Source: Planctomycetota bacterium (GTDB taxonomy: Bacteria > Planctomycetota > Phycisphaerae > UBA1845 > PWPN01). From it: 64,000 nucleotides of DNA. The notes beneath the pieces are model-generated. The model was not told the DNA's origin. It ran no database searches and saw nothing but the letters and a program-made list of their open reading frames with translations. The stretch covers positions 36,174 to 100,173 of the forward strand of contig JAKPHF010000082.1 in the NCBI GenBank assembly GCA_029550525.1, given 5' to 3'. Of the stretch, positions 9,612 to 17,272 are shown one piece after another. The number at the start of each line of letters is the position of its first letter. Positions within the stretch are counted from its first letter, which is position 1. Position numbers and translations under genes: made by a program.

Positions 9612-10828
9612 TCTCCGGAAAGAATATCGTCTGTTTCGCGAGCGGGTGGGAGTTCCATCCCACCAGTAAGCATCATGTGATGCGCGAGCTGTCGCGCGAG
9701 AACAACATCATTTGGGTGAATTGGCATTGCTCGCGGCGGCCGACGCTCGGCATCGACGATCTGAAGAGCATTCTCCTGCGACTGAAGCAGATTCGCCAAG
9801 GCCCGCGTCAGCCCAGCGGCTCGATCACCGTGCTCACGCCCTGGCAGATTCCACTGCCCGAATCCCGCTTGGCCGGGCGGCTTAACCGCGCGCTGATTGG
9901 TCGGGCCGTCCATCAGGTACTGCAAAAACTGCCCGAGCGACCGGTGCAACTCTGGTCGTTCGCCCCCGACGTGGCCGACTTTGTCGGCTGCTTCAACGAG
10001 GAAGCAGTCATCTACTACTGCGTCGATGCATTCGGCGAGTTTTCGGGCTACAACCGCGCCCTCATCGAGCGTCGCGAACGCGAGCTGATCGATCGGGCGA
10101 ATGTGGTCATCACGACGTCGCCGCCGTTGTACGATTCGAAGCGGTCGCTGCATCCCAACGTGCACCTGATCGAACACGGTGTCGACCATCAACACCTGGC
10201 CCGGGCTCTGGCCGACGAGACGGCGGTTCCCGAGGACATCGCCCGGCTGCCCCGGCCGATCTTCGGCTTCGTGGGCGTGGTGGGCGATTGGGTGGATGTG
10301 CAACTGGTGACGGAATTGGCGCGGCGCCGTCCGGGTGCTTCCGTGGTCATGATCGGTCCGCGCAGCGCGGCGTTCAACTCGATCCCGTCGCTCCCCAACC
10401 TGCACTGGCTCGGCCCGCGCGATCATCGTTTGCTGCCGGGATATCTGAAGTCGTTCGATGTGGGATTGATTCCGTTCCGGCAGGTGCCGCTCACGCACAA
10501 CGCCAACCCCATCAAGCTGTACGAATATCTGGCTGCTGGCGTGCCGACGGTCAGCACGTCGCTCCCGGCCGTCAAGCCGATTCCCGGCTCTGTGTGGCTA
10601 GCCGATGACGCCGCCGCGGCCGCCGACTGTTGCGACCAGGCGTTGCGTCACAATACGCCCGCCGAGCGCGCCGCGAGATCGCGACTCATGCTCGCTCATT
10701 CGTGGGTGCAGCGGCTCGAGGAGCTGTCGGAAATCGTCACGCAAGCGATCGAACCGGTCGGACGCCGTCACGACGCTTGCCCGGTACATCCCGCCGAGAC
10801 GCGCGATCCCCAACTGCAGATAGCCTGA
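9608..10828 (+). CDS. Glycosyltransferase (TuaH-like, GT-B)
   Basis: A protein of about 406 residues resembling TuaH-type glycosyltransferases of exopolysaccharide and teichuronic acid loci. N-terminal landmarks are NIVCFASGWEFHPTSKHHVM and NIIWVNWHC; central ones are YYCVDAFGEFSGY and the donor-site region IFGFVGVVGDWVD; the C-terminal part has HNANPIKLYEYLAAGVPTVS, the usual donor-binding segment. The GTG start at 9608 overlaps the preceding TGA, and a TTG at 9605 is an in-frame alternative; a G-rich Shine-Dalgarno (AAGGGGGA) lies just upstream. It ends the visible EPS operon. Confidence 0.83.
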   Translation: MISGKNIVCFASGWEFHPTSKHHVMRELSRENNIIWVNWHCSRRPTLGIDDLKSILLRLKQIRQGPRQPSGSITVLTPWQIPLPESRLAGRLNRALIGRAVHQVLQKLPERPVQLWSFAPDVADFVGCFNEEAVIYYCVDAFGEFSGYNRALIERRERELIDRANVVITTSPPLYDSKRSLHPNVHLIEHGVDHQHLARALADETAVPEDIARLPRPIFGFVGVVGDWVDVQLVTELARRRPGASVVMIGPRSAAFNSIPSLPNLHWLGPRDHRLLPGYLKSFDVGLIPFRQVPLTHNANPIKLYEYLAAGVPTVSTSLPAVKPIPGSVWLADDAAAAADCCDQALRHNTPAERAARSRLMLAHSWVQRLEELSEIVTQAIEPVGRRHDACPVHPAETRDPQLQIA

Positions 10829-10895
10829 CGCGCTGGTTTTATCGGACGAAAAACCCGACTCAAAGACGACAGGTTAAACCGCCGATACTGAACGC
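10829..10895. promoter_or_regulatory. Possible sigma-28-like promoter before the YjfB-like gene
   Basis: Just before the small motility-type gene is GCCGATAC (10881-10888), close to the sigma-28 -10 consensus GCCGATAA. CAAA lies 16 bp further upstream where TAAA would be expected. If used, transcription would start at or next to the ATG at 10896. The inverse word TTATCGGAC sits at 10839-10847. Suggestive only. Confidence 0.3.
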
Positions 10896-11102
10896 ATGGA
10901 CTCGATCGAAAGCATCGCCAATCTCAGCACCGCCCTCAGCCAGGCCCAGTTGCGGTCCGCGGTCTCCATGAGGGTGCTCAAAATGGCTCAGGGAGCCGAC
11001 CAAGTGGCGGCCGACCTGATCGCCGAGACCATGGACAGCGTGGCCCAGAGCATGGAAGCCTTCGCTGCAGAGGCCGGCACGCACATCGACACGTTCGCCT
11101 GA
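10896..11102 (+). CDS. YjfB-like putative motility protein
   Basis: A 68-residue protein matching the small YjfB family (putative motility protein). The pattern is ALSQAQLRSAVSMRVLKMAQ followed by an amphipathic helix containing ADLIAETMDSVAQSM. Family members are 60-70 residues, co-occur with flagellar genes, and have no known biochemical role. Here it follows the EPS operon by 67 bp with no flagellar structural genes in the window, although an FlgM-like gene lies at about 30 kb. Confidence 0.75.
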   Translation: MDSIESIANLSTALSQAQLRSAVSMRVLKMAQGADQVAADLIAETMDSVAQSMEAFAAEAGTHIDTFA

Positions 11103-11159
11103 TCGACGGCGCCGGCCATCGTTTTGTATCCCGCTTCGCGAGCCGTTATCCTTTCCGGC

Positions 11160-11978
11160 ATGTTCCCAAGCATCAACGGCTGGACCTTCGCCGCGGATAT
11201 GCCTGTTGCCCAGGCCGCTGGGTTGGCCCGCACAGCCGGTTTTGCGGGCTTCGAGCCGACGCTCAATTCAGCGGGCGAACTCACTCCCACGACGGATGAA
11301 GCAACCTGCCGCCGGATCGGCGATGACATCCGCGCGGCCGGCCTGCGGGTGGTCTCGCTGGCCAGCGCGTTGTTCTGGCAGACGCACTACACGCATCCGG
11401 ACGCAGCCGTGCGGCAGGCCGCCATCGAATTGACGATCGCCTGCCTAGATCGGGCCCGTTGGATTGGTGCCGACTGTCTGCTCGTGGTACCCGGCGTGGT
11501 GCGCCGCGATAAGGAGCCGCGCCGGCTTGTCTGCGGTTATGCCGACGCGCTGAACTGGTCGTACGACGCGCTGCGTCAGTTGATGCCCGAGGCGGAGCGG
11601 CGCGGCGTGGTGATCGCACTGGAAAACGTGTGGAACGGCTTTCTGCTCTCTCCCGTCGAGCTATGCGATCTCATCGACCGCATCAACTCGCCGTGGATCG
11701 GTGCGTACTTCGACGTCGGCAACGTCCTGAAGTTCGGCATGCCCGAGGACTGGATCCGCACGCTCGGCCCGCGAATTGCCCGCGTGCACGTGAAAGACTT
11801 CAACGTGGCGGTGGGCACGGCTGCCGGATTCGTCCCGCCCGGCGACGGCGATGCCGACTGGCCCGCGATTTTGGCCGCTTTGCGCGAGGTGGGCTATGAC
11901 GGCCCGCTGACCGTCGAAGGTCCGGGCGATCCCGCTGATCTCTATCGTCGCATCGACACCATCCTGCGAAATTCGTAA
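11160..11978 (+). CDS. Sugar phosphate isomerase/epimerase-like TIM barrel protein
   Basis: A protein of about 272 residues of the AP-endonuclease-2/xylose isomerase-like TIM barrel superfamily. Typical elements are the metal-binding Glu in VVIALENVWNGF, YFDVGNVLKFG with Asp and His-region ligands, RVHVKDFN and the terminal PLTVEGPGD. These proteins isomerise or epimerise sugars or inositols; the substrate cannot be read from sequence. The ATG at 11160 is preferred to a TTG at 11124 because the added residues do not look conserved. The exported oxidoreductase downstream is a common partner in planctomycetes. Confidence 0.82.
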   Translation: MFPSINGWTFAADMPVAQAAGLARTAGFAGFEPTLNSAGELTPTTDEATCRRIGDDIRAAGLRVVSLASALFWQTHYTHPDAAVRQAAIELTIACLDRARWIGADCLLVVPGVVRRDKEPRRLVCGYADALNWSYDALRQLMPEAERRGVVIALENVWNGFLLSPVELCDLIDRINSPWIGAYFDVGNVLKFGMPEDWIRTLGPRIARVHVKDFNVAVGTAAGFVPPGDGDADWPAILAALREVGYDGPLTVEGPGDPADLYRRIDTILRNS

Positions 11979-12079
11979 ACTGGGTAGCACAACCGCGGCT
12001 CGGGAACCAGGATGCCGGCGCAGCGCCGGAAGTATTGTTTGTGCGCGTTTCCCGGCCCCTTGCATTCGAGGATCACCCG

Positions 12080-13396
12080 ATGAGCAACGTTTCTCACCGC
12101 ATCAGCCGACGCCGATTTCTCAGGACCAGCGGTGCTGTGGCTGCCGCCACTGCCATGACCGCCCGGAGTTACGCCCAGACCGCCGGTGCCAACGACCGGC
12201 TGAACCTGGCTCTCGTCGGCTGCGGCGGCATCGCCAAGGAACACCACGGCGCACTGCTGAAACTGCGCGAGAGCGACAATCTCGGCATCCTGGCCGTGTG
12301 CGACGTCTACGAGAAACGGGCCAAGGAATTCCAGGCAGCGTTCAAAGAGGGCGGCGCGGGCGAGCCGGCGGTCTTCAAGGATTACCACGATATCCTGGCC
12401 ATGAAGGATATCGACTGCGTCGTGTTCTGCACGCCCGAACACTGGCATGCCCGCAACATTCTCGATTCGCTGGACGCGGGCAAGCACGTGTACGTCGAAA
12501 AGCCCATGACTCACACCATCCCCGAGGCGCTGGCGGTCGTCGAGAAGGCGAAAAAGACCGGCCTGAAGGTGCAGGTGGGCGTGCAGGGCATGAGCGATGA
12601 GAGCTACATCCGGGCCCATGAGGCCATCGCCGCCGGCAAGCTCGGGCCGGTGGTGCATGCCCAGATCGAGTACTGCCGTAATTATGACATCAACGAGGGG
12701 CCGTGGCGCGGCCGCATCGAAACGCACGAGAAACCCGCGGATCTCGATTGGGACATGTGGCTGGGACCGGCTCCCAAGCGGCCGTGGTCGGCGGCTCGCT
12801 ACTTCGAGTGGCGCAACTACAAGGACTACTCCGGCGGCGTAGGCACCGATCTGTTCGTGCACCGGCTCTGTCGCATCGTCAAGGCTTGCGGCCTGAAGTT
12901 CCCGCGGACGGTGCTGGGGCAGGGCGGCGTGTATATTTGGAAGGACGATCGCGAGTTGCCCGACAACTTCCAGATGGTCGCCGACTACGATCCGGTCGAG
13001 GGCATTACACCGGGCATGACCGTGCACATCCTGGGCACCATGGCCAACCGCTTCCGATACGACCACGCGATCCGCGGTCACAAGGCGACGCTGCTCTTCG
13101 GCGGCGGGAAAGGCGGCTTCGAAATCATTGAGGAACGCACGGGCAAGGTGCTCGAAACCTACCAGCGGGTGGGCGGCGAAGACATGCGGCTGCATCACCA
13201 CAACCATCACCTGGCCATCCGTGACGGCGTGGAGCTGAACTGTCCGCCCGAGCTGGGCTTGTACGTGGGGGCGGCCGTTCGCATGGCCAATCTGTCGTGG
13301 TTCCAAAATCGACTGCTGGCCTGGGATGACAAGGCTAGCCGAGTCGTGCCGGCCGATCAGTTGTATCCGCCAACGCAGCCGGTGGAGGTGGGCTGA
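12080..13396 (+). CDS. Tat-exported Gfo/Idh/MocA family oxidoreductase
   Basis: A 438-residue oxidoreductase. The N-terminus carries a twin-arginine signal (SRRRFLRTSGAVAAATAM), so the folded, cofactor-loaded enzyme is probably exported. The Rossmann motif LALVGCGGIAKEHH follows, then the family motif VEKPMTHTIPEALAVVEKAK with the catalytic-region EKP. Planctomycetes and Bacteroidetes carry many exported Gfo/Idh/MocA proteins, some of them glycosidases using NAD(P) redox chemistry. The substrate is unknown. The upstream TIM-barrel protein may act in the same sugar conversion. Confidence 0.9.
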   Translation: MSNVSHRISRRRFLRTSGAVAAATAMTARSYAQTAGANDRLNLALVGCGGIAKEHHGALLKLRESDNLGILAVCDVYEKRAKEFQAAFKEGGAGEPAVFKDYHDILAMKDIDCVVFCTPEHWHARNILDSLDAGKHVYVEKPMTHTIPEALAVVEKAKKTGLKVQVGVQGMSDESYIRAHEAIAAGKLGPVVHAQIEYCRNYDINEGPWRGRIETHEKPADLDWDMWLGPAPKRPWSAARYFEWRNYKDYSGGVGTDLFVHRLCRIVKACGLKFPRTVLGQGGVYIWKDDRELPDNFQMVADYDPVEGITPGMTVHILGTMANRFRYDHAIRGHKATLLFGGGKGGFEIIEERTGKVLETYQRVGGEDMRLHHHNHHLAIRDGVELNCPPELGLYVGAAVRMANLSWFQNRLLAWDDKASRVVPADQLYPPTQPVEVG

Positions 13397-13402
13397 GAAT
13401 AG

Positions 13403-13434
13403 CTATCAGCTGTCAGCTATCGGCTATCAGCTGC
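13403..13434. repeat. Phrase-like repeat, AGCTATC/AGCTGTC words
   Basis: This short run is made of near-identical seven-base words (AGCTATC, AGCTGTC, GGCTATC) between the oxidoreductase stop and the tadA start. Read through, it would encode the characteristic SYQLSAIGYQL. Similar wording recurs at 15930-15957 and 43456-43498. Confidence 0.7.
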
Positions 13435-13448
13435 GCGAGGTTTCCAAG

Positions 13449-13952
13449 ATGGCGGAACCGTACATGAACGATCTGCCCGGCCAGCAGTGGCACACCGACG
13501 AGGAGTTCATGCGCCAGGCGGTGAACGAGGCCATTGCCGCCCTGGACACCGAAGATGTGCCCGTGGGGGCCGTCGTTGTTTACCAGGGCCGGATCATCGG
13601 CCGCGGCCGTAACCAGCGCGAACAACTCAAGGATCCCACGGCTCACGCCGAGATGGTCGCATTGACCGCCGCCGCGTCCGAGCTGGGTTCCTGGCGCCTG
13701 AACGGGTGCACAATTTACGTCACGCTGGAGCCGTGCACCATGTGCGCGGGGGCGTTGGTCCTGGCCCGCATCGATCGGCTGGTGTACGGCGCGGACGATC
13801 CCAAGGCCGGCGCCTGCGGTTCCGTCTACAACATCGTCGAGGAAGGACGCCTCAACCACGTCGTCCAGGTGCAACGCGGTGTGATGGCTGCCGATGCCGC
13901 CGACCTGCTGCGAACCTTCTTCGCCCAACAGCGGGCGAAAGGAAAGAAGTGA
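13449..13952 (+). CDS. tadA: tRNA-specific adenosine deaminase TadA
   Basis: A 167-residue zinc deaminase that converts A34 to inosine in tRNA-Arg(ACG). The catalytic motif is TAHAEM (His66, proton-shuttling Glu68) and the zinc cysteines are in LEPCTMCAG (Cys96, Cys99). DVPVGAVVVYQGRIIGRGRN at the N-terminus and the length fit TadA rather than a nucleoside deaminase. The ATG at 13449 is chosen because sequence upstream is a repeat, not coding. The CDS ends directly at an inverted-repeat element. Confidence 0.92.
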   Translation: MAEPYMNDLPGQQWHTDEEFMRQAVNEAIAALDTEDVPVGAVVVYQGRIIGRGRNQREQLKDPTAHAEMVALTAAASELGSWRLNGCTIYVTLEPCTMCAGALVLARIDRLVYGADDPKAGACGSVYNIVEEGRLNHVVQVQRGVMAADAADLLRTFFAQQRAKGKK

Positions 13953-14142
13953 GTTGGTCAGTTGTCAGTGGTCCGTTGTCCGTTGAAGTCGTGGGTCGGG
14001 CATCCTGCCCGCCTCAGACTAAACGTGCCAATCGTCGTGGATGGATGCAGTCGGAGCCTGGCCCTGAGTATAAGGCGGGCAAGACGCCCGCCCCCCAGCT
14101 CACACCAACTGACCACTGACAACTGACTACTGACCACTGACT
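13953..14142. repeat. MITE-like inverted-repeat element (ACTGACCACTGAC arms)
   Basis: An element of about 190 bp exactly filling the gap between the convergent tadA and pntB genes. The left arm (13953-13986) and right arm (14104-14142) are imperfect inverted repeats made of words such as GTCAGTTGTCAGTGGTC. Inside is a second inverted pair around GGGCATCCTGCCCGCC and GGCGGGCAAGACGCCCGCC. The right arm runs into the pntB stop codon. No ORF is credible; it resembles a miniature, non-coding mobile or palindromic element. Confidence 0.7.
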
Positions 14143-15604
14143 AAAGCTGCTTAACCGCCGATACCAGGTCGAGGATGGCCTGCTTGCCGTCGGCGAAGTA
14201 CATCAGCGTGTTGTCCATCGCGAACAGCGGGTTGGGAATACCCGCAAAGCCCGGGCTCAGACTGCGCTTGACCACCACCACCGTGCGAGCCTTGTCCACG
14301 TCGAGAATGGGCATGCCGGCGATGGGGCTCTGCGGGTTGGTGCGAGCGTCCGGATTCACCACGTCGTTGGCGCCCAGTACGATGGCCACGTCAGTCTGCT
14401 CGAATGTGGGATTGATGGCATCCATCTCCTGCAGCTTTTCGTACGGGATGTTCACTTCGGCCAGCAGAACGTTCATGTGTCCGGGCATGCGGCCGGCCAC
14501 CGGGTGAATGGCAAACTCCACCTGCGTGCCGCGGCTTTCAAGTACGTTGTACAGATCGCGGACAGCCGCCTGGGCCTGCGAGACGGCCATGCCGTAACCT
14601 GGCACGATCACCACTCGGCGAGCCCCTTCCAGGAGCATGGCCACTTCCTCGGCGGTCGTCGCCTTCACCTTGCCGCCGTAGACCTCATCGGCTGTGGCCG
14701 TGTTCCCGGTGGGCCCCAGCTTGCCGAACAGCACGTGGGTCAACGAGCGGTTCATCGCCTTGCACATGATCTGCGTGAGGATGATGCCCGAAGCACCGAC
14801 GAGCGAGCCGGATATGATCAGCACGTTGTTGTTGATGACGAAGCCGGTGGCGGCCGCCGCCAGGCCCGAGTAGCTGTTAAGCAGGGCGATGACCACGGGC
14901 ATGTCCGCGCCGCCGATGGGAATCACCAACGTGACGCCCAACACGCTGGCCACGAGAACCAGCGGGAGGTACATCCAGGCCGAGGCGGTGCTCGCCGGAT
15001 TGGCGGAAATCCACGCTCCCAGCAGCAGGGTCAGCACGAACAGCCCGGCGTTGATCCACTGGTGATAGGGCAAGCTGACGGGTTTCTTGAACTGCTCGAG
15101 TTCCTCGAGCTTGGCGTACGCAACGAGCGAGCCCCAGAACGTCACCGCGCCGATCAGGCCCGAAGCGGCCGTGGCCACGCCCATCTGATAGCCGCCGGCC
15201 ACGCTCGTTGTGGCGACGCCGGCATCCGCGGCGGCGGACAGCACGTCGGGGGCGGCCGATTTCACGGCTTCAATCAGTGCCGCCCACGCTACCAGCACCG
15301 AAGCGCCGCCGCCGAACCCGTTGAACAGCGCGACCAACTGCGGCATGGCCGTCATCTGCACCGTCAGCGCCAGATACGCTCCCACGGCCGATCCGACCAC
15401 CAGCCCGGCCAGGATCACCCACAGGCCGACCACCTGCTTGAGCACCAGCGTGCCCAGCACGGCCAGGAGCATGGCCACGGCGCTGATCAAATTGCCGCGC
15501 ACGGCCGTTCGCGGATGCGTCAGCCCTTTGATCCCGAAGATGAACAGGATCGAGACGGCCAGATAAATCAGGTTGAGCAGTGCTTCACGGTATGCCAGTG
15601 ACAC
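14141..15604 (-). CDS. pntB: NAD(P) transhydrogenase subunit beta
   Basis: A 487-residue membrane subunit of proton-translocating nicotinamide nucleotide transhydrogenase. The N-terminal two thirds hold about eight or nine membrane helices with SGSLVGASGIILTQIMCKAMNRS near the domain boundary. The C-terminal NADP(H)-binding domain III has the signature GYGMAVSQAQ, HPVAGRMPGHMNVLLAE and GANDVVNPDA. It couples hydride transfer from NADH to NADP+ with proton entry. It follows the other two subunits closely (3-bp gap), as expected for an operon. Confidence 0.95.
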   Translation of the reverse strand: MSLAYREALLNLIYLAVSILFIFGIKGLTHPRTAVRGNLISAVAMLLAVLGTLVLKQVVGLWVILAGLVVGSAVGAYLALTVQMTAMPQLVALFNGFGGGASVLVAWAALIEAVKSAAPDVLSAAADAGVATTSVAGGYQMGVATAASGLIGAVTFWGSLVAYAKLEELEQFKKPVSLPYHQWINAGLFVLTLLLGAWISANPASTASAWMYLPLVLVASVLGVTLVIPIGGADMPVVIALLNSYSGLAAAATGFVINNNVLIISGSLVGASGIILTQIMCKAMNRSLTHVLFGKLGPTGNTATADEVYGGKVKATTAEEVAMLLEGARRVVIVPGYGMAVSQAQAAVRDLYNVLESRGTQVEFAIHPVAGRMPGHMNVLLAEVNIPYEKLQEMDAINPTFEQTDVAIVLGANDVVNPDARTNPQSPIAGMPILDVDKARTVVVVKRSLSPGFAGIPNPLFAMDNTLMYFADGKQAILDLVSAVKQL

Positions 15605-15607
15605 GGT

Positions 15608-15892
15608 TCAGCCTTTCCTCTTGAACATGCTCAGCATGCGATGCGTGACGAGATAACCGCCGACCACGTTGATGGTTGCCAGAGCCACCGCCAGGAACGC
15701 CAGGATGCCCGTGATCACGGGATGGCTCTGGTTCATCGACAGCACGGCTCCCACCAGCGTGATGCCCGAAATGGCGTTCGAGCCGGACATCAACGGCGTG
15801 TGCAACGTAGGCGGCACCTTAGTGATGATCTCGAACCCGACGAACACCGCCAGGGCGAAGATGGTCAAGAGCATGATCAGATTGGGGTCCAT
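15608..15892 (-). CDS. pntA2: NAD(P) transhydrogenase alpha subunit, membrane part (PntA2)
   Basis: A small subunit of about 94 residues from the ATG at 15892 (a TTG at 15910 adds six), corresponding to the membrane C-terminus of single-chain PntA. It has three hydrophobic helices and the typical PPTLHTPLMSGSNAISGI and TINVVGGYLVTHRML. The split alpha subunit is common in alphaproteobacteria and several other phyla. The Shine-Dalgarno GGAG lies 10 nt upstream within a perfect small hairpin, which could limit initiation. Confidence 0.92.
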   Translation of the reverse strand: MDPNLIMLLTIFALAVFVGFEIITKVPPTLHTPLMSGSNAISGITLVGAVLSMNQSHPVITGILAFLAVALATINVVGGYLVTHRMLSMFKRKG

Positions 15893-15895
15893 TTG

Positions 15896-15914
15896 CTTTT
15901 TGCTCCGCAAAAAG
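15896..15914 (-). promoter_or_regulatory. Hairpin holding the pntA2 ribosome binding site
   Basis: CTTTTTGC (15896-15903) and GCAAAAAG (15907-15914) form a perfect 8-bp stem with a 3-nt loop. In the minus-strand mRNA the GGAG Shine-Dalgarno occupies the loop and first stem base. It could tune translation of pntA2 relative to pntA1, or simply be a chance palindrome. Confidence 0.4.
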
Positions 15915-15957
15915 AGCGATAAGCTCTAAGCTATGAGCTGTGAGCTTTGAGCCATGA
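15915..15957. repeat. Phrase-like repeat between pntA1 and pntA2
   Basis: A run of words built on AGCTNTGAGCTNTGAGC fills most of the gap between the two alpha-subunit genes. It belongs to the same word family as the repeat before tadA. It interrupts what is otherwise a tight operon. Confidence 0.6.
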
Positions 15958-15985
15958 GCCAGACATTAGGCGGCCGAGCTCTGAC

Positions 15986-17137
15986 TCAAGCCTCAAGTCT
16001 CTCCTTCACTCTTGGATGCACGACTTGGCCGTCGCGAACGACCAATGTTTCCCGCGTGATTTCGTCATCGGCGGTCAGTTGCAACTCGCCGTTCTTGACT
16101 ACATGCAGAAGGAAAGTGGTGATGTTCTTGGCGTACATCTGGCTGGCATGGAAGGGGACGGTCGCGGGCAGGTTGACCGGACCGAGCACGCTCACGCCGC
16201 CGACCTGCACGGTTTCGCCCGGCACGGTGGCTTCGCAGTTGCCGCCACGTTCGGCGGCCAAGTCGAGCACCACCGAGCCCGGTCGCATCCCGGTGAGCAT
16301 CTCGCGCGTGATCAGCACCGGCGCCTTCTGGCCGGGCACGGCCGCGGTAGTGATGACCACGTCCATGTCCGCCACCACGCGGGCCATCGCCTCACGCTGA
16401 CGCCGATAAAAGTCCTCGTCCATGGCCTTGGCGTAACCGCCCATGGCCTCGGCATCCGCGGCGGCAACGTCGAGCTCGACAAACTTGGCTCCCAGGCTCT
16501 GCACTTGCTCCTTGACCGCCGGCCGCAAGTCGTAGCCGTGCACGATGGCCCCCAGCCGCTGAGCCGTCGCGATGGCTTGCAAGCCCGCCACACCCGCTCC
16601 GATGACGAAGACCTTGGCCGGCGTGATCGTTCCCGCTGCCGTCATCATCATGGGGAACAGCTTGGGCAACTCGGCCGCCGCCAGCAGCACGGCCTTGTAG
16701 CCCGCGATGGACGCCATTGAAGACAGCACGTCCATGCTCTGGGCACGAGTAATCCGCGGGATCAGCTCCATAGCGAAGAGATTGACGCCGCGCCGGGCCA
16801 ACTCGCCGGCGGCCGCAGCCTCGATCAACGGATCGGCCAGACCGATGAGGGTCTGGCCGGACCGCAAGTGCTCGAGATCCGATGGACCCGCCTCGGGATT
16901 GGCTCCCAGCGTGCGCACCTGCAACAGGACGTCTGCCTGCCGCAGCACTTCGGCGCGATCGGCCACGACGGTTGCACCCTTCTCCTGGTACTCGGCGTCC
17001 GTGAAACCGGCGGCCGCACCGGCCTGGCTTTCGATCAACACCTCCAGACCCGCCTTCTTCAGGCTCGCCAGCACGCCCGGCACGAGAGCGACCCGCCGCT
17101 CGCCGGGAAATGTCTCCCTGACTACGCCAACTCTCAT
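15986..17137 (-). CDS. pntA1: NAD(P) transhydrogenase alpha subunit, NAD-binding part (PntA1)
   Basis: A 383-residue soluble domain I of transhydrogenase, related to alanine dehydrogenase. The N-terminus MRVGVVRETFPGERRVALVP is diagnostic; the NAD(H)-binding Rossmann segment is VFVIGAGVAGLQAIATAQRL followed by GYDLRPAVKEQVQSLG. The ATG at 17137 is preceded by GAGGTGA at good spacing. It is first in the pntA1-pntA2-pntB operon; together they supply NADPH from NADH at the cost of proton-motive force. Confidence 0.95.
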   Translation of the reverse strand: MRVGVVRETFPGERRVALVPGVLASLKKAGLEVLIESQAGAAAGFTDAEYQEKGATVVADRAEVLRQADVLLQVRTLGANPEAGPSDLEHLRSGQTLIGLADPLIEAAAAGELARRGVNLFAMELIPRITRAQSMDVLSSMASIAGYKAVLLAAAELPKLFPMMMTAAGTITPAKVFVIGAGVAGLQAIATAQRLGAIVHGYDLRPAVKEQVQSLGAKFVELDVAAADAEAMGGYAKAMDEDFYRRQREAMARVVADMDVVITTAAVPGQKAPVLITREMLTGMRPGSVVLDLAAERGGNCEATVPGETVQVGGVSVLGPVNLPATVPFHASQMYAKNITTFLLHVVKNGELQLTADDEITRETLVVRDGQVVHPRVKERLEA

Positions 17138-17272
17138 CAGCACTCACCTCGGGGGAACGCCTGCAAAGGCCCGAACCGCCGGCGCGTAACGCCAGCGTGA
17201 CCTTGTTCGTAGGGTAGGAGCCTGAATGGGGACGGACCAGTGACAGCGTGTGGCGCGGGCGGCTGCGCTTCG

